A DNA stretch of 64,000 nucleotides from Hemileia vastatrix (lineage: Eukaryota; Basidiomycota; Pucciniomycetes; Pucciniales; Zaghouaniaceae), in assembly GCA_030280995.1 (NCBI GenBank), contig JASXTE010000016.1, forward strand, positions 25,195,501 through 25,259,500, in the 5' to 3' direction. The notes under the pieces are model-generated. The model made no database searches, had not been told where the DNA came from, and saw only the letters and a list, made by a program, of their open reading frames with translations. Positions 55,455 to 64,000 of this stretch are shown here, piece by piece. Each line of letters opens with the position of its first letter. Position 1 is the first letter of the stretch. The position numbers were made by a program, and so were the translations under genes.

Positions 55455-56852
55455 TGTAGAGTAGACTCCTACAGTCGCCTTGCTGCAGGCATAATCCAAG
55501 GGAGTTGGAAAAACAAAAAGAAATCCCTGTCCCTCTAAGTAAACGTAAGATTCAATTAAATAAGCTTGAAGATCTGCTTGAAGAGTTGGATAAGTTGAAA
55601 ATCTGAGAAAAAGAATTTGAAAGTGTTGGAAACCTATAATATAGTAAAAAAACATAAGTGCAATAAATGATTACAACCCCAAAACAAATACCTTATACCA
55701 GATTACACTGATACAAGTCACAGCAAATACTTAGAACAAGCCGCAACACTTGCCCCAGAGACTGAAAAGCACAGTAAAGTACCCCAGAAACTACCCTTGG
55801 GATGATCTGTTCAAAGGTGCCTTATTAAAGGTCTGCCCCAGATTTACCCAGTTTCCCACCAAAATTAAAGAGTGTTCTTTATTATATTTTTATTTTATAA
55901 ATTTTATAAGAAAAGAAATAAATTTGAGTCACCAAGGATGAGAGCAATCCAATGGTACCCTATATGTTGATATTTTTTATTATAATTGTTGTTATATGTT
56001 AAATATTAATAATTATCAAAAAGACCCTTGTTATCGAAACTAAAAGACAAAAGACATATAGAAGACTAATATTCCACACTCTCTATCTGATTCTCCTCCT
56101 TCAGACCTTTCCAACAATACCCTACATGCATAGGATCTACAATAAACTATTGATCTAACAAGCATGATAAATTCTAACCAAAATTTGCAACAATAGTTAA
56201 ATTTTTCTGCAGTGACCAAACTTTGCACTGGTGATCAGAATTTTCTACAGTGACCAAACTTTACCACAGTGCCCAGACTTTTCTGCAGTGACCAAACTTT
56301 GCACTGGTGATCAGACTTTTCTACAGTGACCAAAATTTACCACAGTGCCCAGACTTTTCTGCAGTGACCAAACTTTGCACTGGTGATAAGACTTTTCCAT
56401 TGTGAGCAAATTTTGCCAAAATGAGCTAATTTGGCCAGAGTGAGTTAATCTTTTCACCATAACCAAACTTTTCCACAATGACAGAATTTTTTCAGTACAC
56501 TTTGCTTTTGCACCGGAAAAAAATGGCTACTCCATGAGCACACTGCATCCACCAAAAATACCAAGAGAGCCCTAGAAAATCCAGTAAAACCAATACCCAA
56601 TCCATGAAACCATCAAATAACAATGGAATACCAACATATATCCATTCCAAAACACCATAAATCCTCCAAAAAATTACCATAAATCCTCCAAAAATCACCA
56701 TAAATCCTCCAAAATTCACCATAAATCCACCCAAAAAAAATCCAGTTAACTCCCTTCAACCAAATTAACACCTGCTTACACCATGATTTTCTTCCAACTA
56801 AGGTCCAATCAAATTTTCACCTAAGTAGCCTACCCAGATTTTGAATGCCACA
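55455..56852 (-). repeat. 5' LTR of GyA2 (1398 bp)
   Basis: TGTAGAG...GAATGCCACA in plus orientation; ORFs within are repeat-derived. VNTR part at about 56195-56400. Confidence 0.93.
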
Positions 56853-57617
56853 ACGTTGAGGGAAAATCAAACAACAAATTAAACCTGTGAATAAGTTAAT
56901 AACTCTCCCATATTAAAGCTCCAAACATGTTATTAATCTAATGAATAAATAAGTATGATTCCATGAGAATTTTGAGAAAAAATAAACCAAACATGTATTA
57001 TAATAAGATGTAAAGGTTTTAATTTAAAACAACTAGAATTATTTTCACACAAAAATTTATATAATCAATTTAGTTCAATTATAAAGAGAAATTAATTTAT
57101 TGTTTTAACTACTTTCAATAATTAATTTAATTGAAACAATTAATTAATTTAATTGTAACTTATATAAAGTGAGAATTAAATATTAATATAAGAAATATTT
57201 ATTATAAATTGTTTGCTAATTCTATTGACACAATTAAGGGTCAAAAAAGCACCCAATATTTATGGATAAAATTATATGATGAGTTAGATTTAATATCTAA
57301 GTTATATTAAATTAATTTTAATTACATTATAAGTTAAATATAATTAAGCTTATAATGTTATAATTAATTTAATTAATTTTTAGATATATTAAATACATAG
57401 AAATGCATCATGTTTTTATAGAATATAATAATTATTTATGTAATAAAACTTATTTAGTAATAAAATTAAATATAGTGTTTATTTTTTTGTTCATAAAATA
57501 TTTATAATTTTATTATTTAATAAAATAATTTATTGTAACTACATAGTGTAATTCCCTTACATGATTTCAGTAACTTATTATATAAATTACTGGGCTCCTG
57601 AGATAGCCTGGCTGACA
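56853..57617 (-). repeat. GyC2 3' LTR, right part
   Basis: Continuation of the LTR interrupted at 45615. Ends AGATAGCCTGGCTGACA, the inverse of the GyC1 LTR start. AT-rich, strongly diverged. Confidence 0.8.
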
Positions 57618-57629
57618 CTCCCTCACTCT
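57618..57629 (-). promoter_or_regulatory. Polypurine tract of GyC2
   Basis: Minus strand AGAGTGAGGGAG, identical to GyC1, directly before the LTR. Confidence 0.88.
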
Positions 57630-57650
57630 AAAAAAAACAATAAAAAAATG

Positions 57651-60600
57651 CTAAGATTTTTTCCTTCTTTACTTTTTTAACAGAGTAGGAAGATTTGAAA
57701 TTTCTTTCTCATGTATCCATGCATCATGTTCAGATGACTAGTTTTTATATCTCAAAAAATATTCAATACCCCTTTCTGAAGTGATAATTGTATAATTGAG
57801 AATTTTATCAATTTCAGCAGTTTCTGTGACTTCTTGAGGGTTTTTCTTAGGTCTTCCCCTTCTTTTGGGAAATATATCACTGTTGGAAGTATAAGGTTTA
57901 AGTAAGGAAATTGGGAAAACAGGGTGTTTCATATCATAAGAAGAATACAATACAACTTCTACTGCATTATCTCTAACCTTTATTTTAACAACAAATGGTC
58001 CAACAAAAGGATATTTTTATTTGTTTTTGCCTTGTAAATTGAAATGGGCAGTAGATATCAACACTTCATAACCCTTGTTAAATGTGCATTCTATATGGGA
58101 TTTATCCCATCTTTTCTTTTCATATTCAAATTCTTTATCAATACAGCTCTGAGCATGTTTTCTGCATAACTTTTGTATTTGCATAAAAGATTTTACACCA
58201 GGATGTAGTTCCAACTTAGGTAGTTTATTATTGAGAATCTGCACAGGAGTATTTGGAACATAACCTACCAAAGCTCAAAAGGCTTTTTCTCAGTGACAGA
58301 ATGAACAGTGCTATTATATGCAAATTCAAGACCAGGCAATAGAGTGACCCAATCATGAGTAAATCTGTCATTGTCTTTATATTCTAATCCAAAGGCACAA
58401 TACTATCTTATCATATCTTCTAGAGTTGGAATCATTCTTTTAGCTAAACCATCAGTCTGAGGATGGTGAGCTGTAGATAATTTCAACTCACAGTCACAAA
58501 TATCCATTAAAGAGGTCCAAAACTCAGATGTAAATTTTGGATCTCTATCAGAGATAATGGCTTTTGGAAATCCAACAATATTAAACATGTAAGACCACCA
58601 TAAGAAAGCTAATTCTTTGGTGGATACATCTTTGTGGGTTGGAATAAATTTACACATTTTGGTGAATCTATCCACTATTACACAACAATAGTTATAATTA
58701 TCTTCACCTGCTACAGGAAGACAAGTGACAAAATCCATTTGAATGATTTTCCAAAAAGCATCAGGTGCTTAAATATTTTGTAACAATCCTGCTCTCTTAC
58801 CTGTCAATCTCTTAGATTTCTGACAATAATCACAAGATTCAAGATAAAATTTAGTGTCTTCAGACTTAATTGCCCATCAAGTGTTGTTTTTAATTATGAT
58901 AATGGTTTTTTAAGATCAAAATGTCCTGCTAATATGTCATCTTTACATAGTTTTAAGATGGTTTATTTCATGGAAGGAGAAATAACAATGACATTGGTCA
59001 GTTTTCTCCTGTAGTAAATATAACCATCTTTAATAGAAAACTTTCCTTTACTCAAAGCACTCTTGTACTTTGGAGGAAAAGTTTTTATCAATGCTTGGAT
59101 GGATGCATTATTTGTATCATTTAAGATTTTAACCAATTAATTTAAATTAGAATCTTTTGCATATGAATCCAGAATTAATTGTAACAGTTCCTCTTCCATA
59201 TCCACAATGTATATACCATGTATATACACTGTATCATCTTCAGGTACATATGTTGGATTGGATACATCATTTGGAAGAGGCAATATGGACAAAATATCAA
59301 AATTTGAATGAAAATTTCCAGCCCTGTGAATAATATTCATTTTACCTCTGTATTCTTTAACAGCTAGTTGCCATCTAAACATATGTCTATTTGGTGTTTT
59401 TCAAGTTTAAGAGGGATTTCACAGCACTGAAATCAGTAACTAATTCAAGTTTTTGATAATCTAAGTAGTAATAAAGCTTTGCTAAAGCCCATACAACTGC
59501 TAAGCACTCCAATTAGGTGGCACCATATTTCAATTCACTTTTTCTTAAGGTTCTTGATATATAACAAATTACTACTTCTGAACATTTTTCATTCATAATT
59601 TGTTTTTGATGAAGAGCATCTCCAAGTCCAATAAAACTTGCATCTGTATAAAGAACAAAAGGCTTATTAAAATCAGGAAGGGCAAGGATTGGTGCCCTAA
59701 TATATTTGTAAATTCCAATATGGGTTGCAATTATCAAATATTTTTTGGAAGACTGTTCTACAGGTATTTGATGATAACCTTTATTACCATCCAGACAGCT
59801 GATGAATATAGCACCTTGTAAGGTAGCATGTATAGAGATAATTCTGGGTAATGGGTAAATATCATCCACAGTATAAGTATTCAAAGCTCTATAATCTTCC
59901 CAAATTCTAGCTTTATCTTTCTCATAAGAAATTGAAACTGGAGAGATGACACAATATTTGTGTGTAACATCCACTTTCTCAATAATATTCATACTTAGTA
60001 AAGTTAAGATATTATCTTACATATAATTTCTCTTTGTGGGAGAAGCAGGATAAGGTTTTTTCTTTAAGCTAGGAGGTATTTCATCCAAATTGAAAGATAA
60101 AGAAATTTTCATTTCATCTCTAACCAATCCTAACACATGTGAGCCATGAGCAAAAGCCATTGGGAAAGATTTACTTAAATCCACTATTGAATCCTTTTAT
60201 TTATCAGTTAATTGATTAAAAAATGAAGCTTTTTCAATTTCAGACAATAATACATTCATTTCCTCTGTTTTTCTACCTTTAAATTGGATCAAAGAATGAC
60301 AAGATTTCAATAAGGGTGTAGAATTCTTTCTCAAAGAAGAAATTTTAAATTTTCTTTTCCCATTCATTCCCAAAGTAAAACAATTGTTTGCAGGATCTAA
60401 TTTAATGCCGAACGTGGTTAAAATATCATTTCCCATGATAAACCAATTGCTTAAATTGTCATTTTTCATCACAACAAATTCACAAATTCCTGACAAAACC
60501 ACCATTATATTTAAAGAATACAGTGGTTTTGTATTTGCCAATGGGACATAGAACAGAGCCAACACCTTTCAATTTTCAGATGTTATAGGTAATAATTTGC

Positions 60601-63325
60601 ATTGAAAATCCTTATCTACAGAAGCCAGTGCTTTTTCAGACACTAAAATACCTCAAGCACCAGAGTCAAGAATAACTTCAAAATTTTTACCATTAATGAT
60701 AACAGGTGCTCTCAAAGGTGACATTAAAATAGAACTGTCAGTAATATCTCTAATTACTTCAGCATTTTCTACACAAGATAAATCAATATCACAATTATCA
60801 GACCAATTATCCAAATATTGGATATCTTTTTCTAGAACCAGAACTTCCTGAGAAGACTCATGGTCATAAGAGATATTGCTATCACAGTCACTTGAGGAAT
60901 CATCAAGATCAGCTTGAGTATTTTCAGATTCCTCATTATGTTCAACAAGATGAATTTTTTTATTACAAATATGTCCTTTTTCCATGGTTTGTTACATTTA
61001 AAGCAAGTATTATTTGGATATTTCTTTGGAGCAACTGGGGCAGAAGGTCTACCAGTTTTGTCTGGAAGTTTTGTGGAGGTCTTTTGTTGGTCATGATAAG
61101 ATTTAACAGGATAATTCCTTGGTTCATATCAATGATTTAGTAGGACTTCATTACAGATATTAATAAAGGAATAATTCTCTCTTACATGCCCAGTCCTTTC
61201 CACAATCAAATCTCTCAGAGAATTTGGTAATCTATAGAGAATTTTATCTCTCCAAATATCATAATCCATTTTAGAATCAATGGCTCTAAGAATTTTTTAA
61301 ATTTTCATAAGGAAAACAATAGTTTTTTCAGGAGAGGAGGACGTATATTTAGCATTCCCATATAATCTTTGCTGGGAAAGCCAGAATTTGGAACCACCAA
61401 ACTGATTTTCAATCAAGGTTTTCCACTCTTTACAAGTATAATGTTGGTTGTCCAGTAAAACATATTCATACCACATTAAAGCTACATTGGAAAATAAAGA
61501 AATTAATTTAGAGACAATTTCTTCATCTGGAAATTTATTAGAGTTTTTCAGATGAACAATTCTCTGAACAAAGTGTTGCCAGTCAGATGAAGAGTCACCA
61601 TCAAAAGTGGGATATTGATCCAGTTTGGGCCAATTTTTCTGGCTATTGGGATGTTCCATCTTTTGGTTTGAATTTTTTAACAATAATAATTCTTGAAGTT
61701 TAGCCAGGTGTTCAGAAATTTCATTATTTACAGAAACTTCTGGTTCATGACCACTAAAAGATTATTTTCTAGTAGCAAAAGATTTTACAGACACATTGTC
61801 AGTTTGTTTAATGGCTGAAATATGTGGAAGAAAAGAGTTGCTCTTTTAAGGTTCCTTTCCCTTATTTTTATGCAGCTTATGGGCAGCCTTCTCATCTATA
61901 CCATAATTATTGATGGTTAAGACTGAAAATTTTTCCTGTAGGTTAGACACAGAATTACTTATCCTTGGAATTTCAGAAATCTGGTCATTTATTTTTGCAA
62001 GGGATAAAAAATTTCTGTCCTCAAAAACTGTGTATTTGGTACTAAGTGCTTGGAAATCATTTTTCAGCTTTTTAAACTCATTGTGCAGAGACTTAATTTC
62101 AGGTTTCAATGAATAATTCTCTTCAATAAGGGGTTTTAACTCACTTAAAGTTTTATGAAGATGAATATTTTTATCTGAGATAGCTCTATGATCACTTCTT
62201 ATTTGTTTTTGTTGGCTAAGAAGAATATTCAAAGTTTCTTTGATTTTAAAATAGGCTGTATCTTGCACAGAAGAGCTCACTTTGCAATGTAAGTGCAAAT
62301 TATTCAATCTATCACTCTCATGTACTAATACATCTCTTAAATTTTTGTCTTTTACAACATTTAAATCAAGTGTATCTTTTAATATATTCTCAGAGGTCTT
62401 CTCAAGAAAGGTATAAACTTCAGGTAAAACAGAATCATTTTTAATTGTAAGAGAAGGATTAATTAAACAAGTTGAGTTTAAATGTAAAGGTTCATCAAAT
62501 GATAATTTAATAATTAAATCTTTAGGGATACTAATTAAATAAATTTGTCTCTTTAAGGCTTTAACTTTTCTTTCACCATTATCCACAATATTACCTGTGG
62601 GAGAAGATTTGTTATTATACATACCAACATTTTTATCAAACAGATTACATACCATGGCAAGGGAGGAAATTTCCCTTGTGCCTTCTTTCTTCTGCCTCCC
62701 TGATAAGGATTGGCTTGAGGAGGTTGATGGTAGATTTATGTCCTGGATGGGCCAGGGTGTTGAGCTACTGGCTGCTGAACATTCTGTTGGTAATAATTCA
62801 TCAGGTAATCCCATCTCCACTGTTCCACTTTCAGAGTGTTTTGACTTTGAGTGAAAGAGCTGGATTCCTGATGAAGCTGTGGCTGAGGCTGAGAGGCTGG
62901 GAAAGTGAGGCTGAGGCTGAGAGGCTGGGAAAGGAGGAGATTGAACCTGCTTTTGATTATGTGGCTCCTGCATCTGTTGCCAGTGTGTGTCTACTTTTTC
63001 CTTGTACTTCATGCTTTCTGCTTTCAGTTCTTTTATATGGCTGGAATAATTGCTTATTTGTTACGTCAGAGGGATCTTTTTTATTTTTATAACCTTTAGA
63101 GGATTTTCCTGATTGATATGAGGCTTTACTTCTTTCAGAGTAGTTTGGTGAGGGGGGTTTGCCACTTCTCCTGACATTTCTATTTCTTAAAGGGTATGAA
63201 GATTTAATATTAACTGAAGAATTCAGGTAATTTAATTTTGAAGAACCTGCAGATTCATTATCTACATCCACATCATTTTCATCCACATGAGGGTTATCCA
63301 TGCTGTTTGCCAAACTACTGGACAT
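57651..63325 (-). pseudogene. GyC2 gag-pol, degenerate, with deletion of the RT catalytic core
   Basis: Collinear with the GyC1 gag-pol from ATG 63325 to TAG 57651-57653. Open blocks: 63325-62957 and 63012-61846 (N-terminus, coiled coil), 61683-61297 (capsid), 60985-60197 (knuckle relic, protease VILDSGA), 59992-59513 (RT start joined to RNase H), 59382-59137, 58738-58403 (integrase core DFVTCLP, ISDRDPKF), 58271-58017, 57950-57738 (chromodomain start). At about 59695 the protein jumps from IYKYIR to APILALPDF: 489 bp of the GyC1 sequence, including YIDD, are missing in frame. A 26-bp duplication at about 62880-62935 shifts the N-terminal frame. Flanked by GyC2 LTR DNA on the left only; the 5' LTR is beyond the window. 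Confidence 0.9.
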
Positions 63326-64000
63326 GGAACTATGAAGAAAAATTTAAAAGTTATTTAATAATTCAAATTTATATTACAAAAAAAAAATTATTTCTTGAAA
63401 AAATTAAATTCATAAAAAAAATTAAATAAAATAATTAACAATAAAAAATGTAATACAAAAATGTGTAATTAAAATTTATATTTTTAAGAATTACAATTCT
63501 TATTAAGGGGCCAAACCAAAAAATGTTTTAATAAGTCAACCAAAATAATTAATCCAAAAAAAATATCTTTGTAATATTGGGACTAAGTACTTATTACTAT
63601 TATGGTCAACCAATTTAAATCAAAAAAATATTCAATAATATTATATTAATAATTTATTTAAAATATTTTATAATGATCTTCTAGGACTAAGAGTTATAAC
63701 TCTATTATGGTCAACTAGGAAAATAAAAATAATTTTTTTTGAACATTTACACTCAGTGAATCAGCAATTAAGCCAGAATCACTGTTATTGCAATAAAAAT
63801 TTAATAATATAAGTGAGAGGTGCAAAGGTTAACTTACTATAGTGATCAAAAAAAAACTTCAAAAGTATATATTATTTAATATATTATAAACCTAAAAGCT
63901 TGAACCCAAGTTCAAAACACAGTTGCAGAAAAATTTTGCTTTTTTGCTTAGTTGGTCTGTGCGCAGTGTTGTTTGTTGCAAAAGGGTGTATTGTTGTTGT
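63326..64000 (-). other. GyC2 leader, no gene
   Basis: Homologous to GyC1 20900-21590 in inverse orientation. The right edge is about where the 5' LTR should begin. CG sites of the GyC1 leader mostly appear as TG/CA here. Confidence 0.65.

Larger units (their letters stand above)
45616..56852 (-). mobile_element. GyA2: complete but decayed Ty3/Gypsy element (11,237 bp)
   Basis: Read on the minus strand: 5' LTR 56852-55455, primer-binding site 55451-55435, hairpin leader, Gag, protease, pol, 1.5-kb noncoding region, polypurine tract 46987-46978, 3' LTR 46977-45616. It is inserted in the GyC2 3' LTR. Flanking 4-mers ACAT and ACGT may be a target duplication with one CG-to-CA change. LTRs differ by several percent and every ORF has stops, so it is much older than GyC1. 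Confidence 0.95.

Noticed and set aside
1..64000. Repeat-induced point mutation (RIP) as the cause of decay
   Set aside because: Several stops look like C-to-T changes and CG sites decay, but others are T-to-A or G-to-T (for example in GyA1 and in the Harbinger transposase), and CG loss fits methylation decay. No CpA-specific bias was computed.

Overview
The window is repeat-only DNA from a fungal nuclear genome, most likely a rust fungus (Pucciniales). It is AT-rich and packed with Ty3/Gypsy LTR retrotransposons and PIF/Harbinger-type DNA transposons. It also holds a Zn2Cys6-type cluster gene and a fragment resembling the Tet-like 2OG-Fe(II) oxygenases that are expanded in rust genomes. Introns are short (54-75 nt) with GTAAGT-like donors. 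I see no ordinary host housekeeping gene, no rRNA or tRNA, and no CRISPR array. The lineage call is inference.

Layout. 1-7649: 3' two thirds of a plus-strand Gypsy element (GyA1) with a pol ORF, a long 3' noncoding region and its 3' LTR. 7650-8869: a 120-bp repeat and a broken Zn2Cys6 gene. 9711-14543: a decayed minus-strand chromovirus (GyD). 15479-17962: a solo GyA1-like LTR split by a solo LTR of the GyA2 family (15947-17358). 19757-28932: a complete, very young Gypsy element (GyC1) with near-identical 1141-bp LTRs, a perfect 5-bp target duplication and an intact 2055-codon gag-pol frame, sitting inside an old Harbinger copy (H1). 31093-37129: a Harbinger element with both terminal repeats, two convergent genes and an embedded Tet-like oxygenase fragment. 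38173 to about 43160: a third Harbinger copy interrupted by a 2.8-kb insertion, which itself carries a 198-bp MITE. 43590-44300: a large pyrimidine/purine block with a (GGGGAGA)n array. 45145-64000: a decayed minus-strand relative of GyC1 (GyC2) whose 3' LTR is split by a complete 11.2-kb minus-strand Gypsy element (GyA2), a relative of GyA1.

The most unusual signals lie in the retroelement RNAs rather than in new protein genes. (1) GyA1 and GyA2 carry at least 27 copies of a small unit: a 4-5 bp stem, a 6-nt loop and an invariant TAAACTGG tail. It occurs in coding and noncoding parts and its stems change in compensating pairs. (2) The GyA2 leader, between primer-binding site and gag, has four hairpins with a constant 5-nt loop and covarying stems. 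(3) In GyC1 a 64-nt intron switches translation into a second frame. Comparison with GyC2 shows that this second frame, not the long ORF, is the constrained one at the N-terminus.

Nesting gives relative ages: Harbinger H1 is older than GyC1, and GyC2 is older than the GyA2 inserted in it. GyC1 looks young enough to be active; almost everything else is broken.
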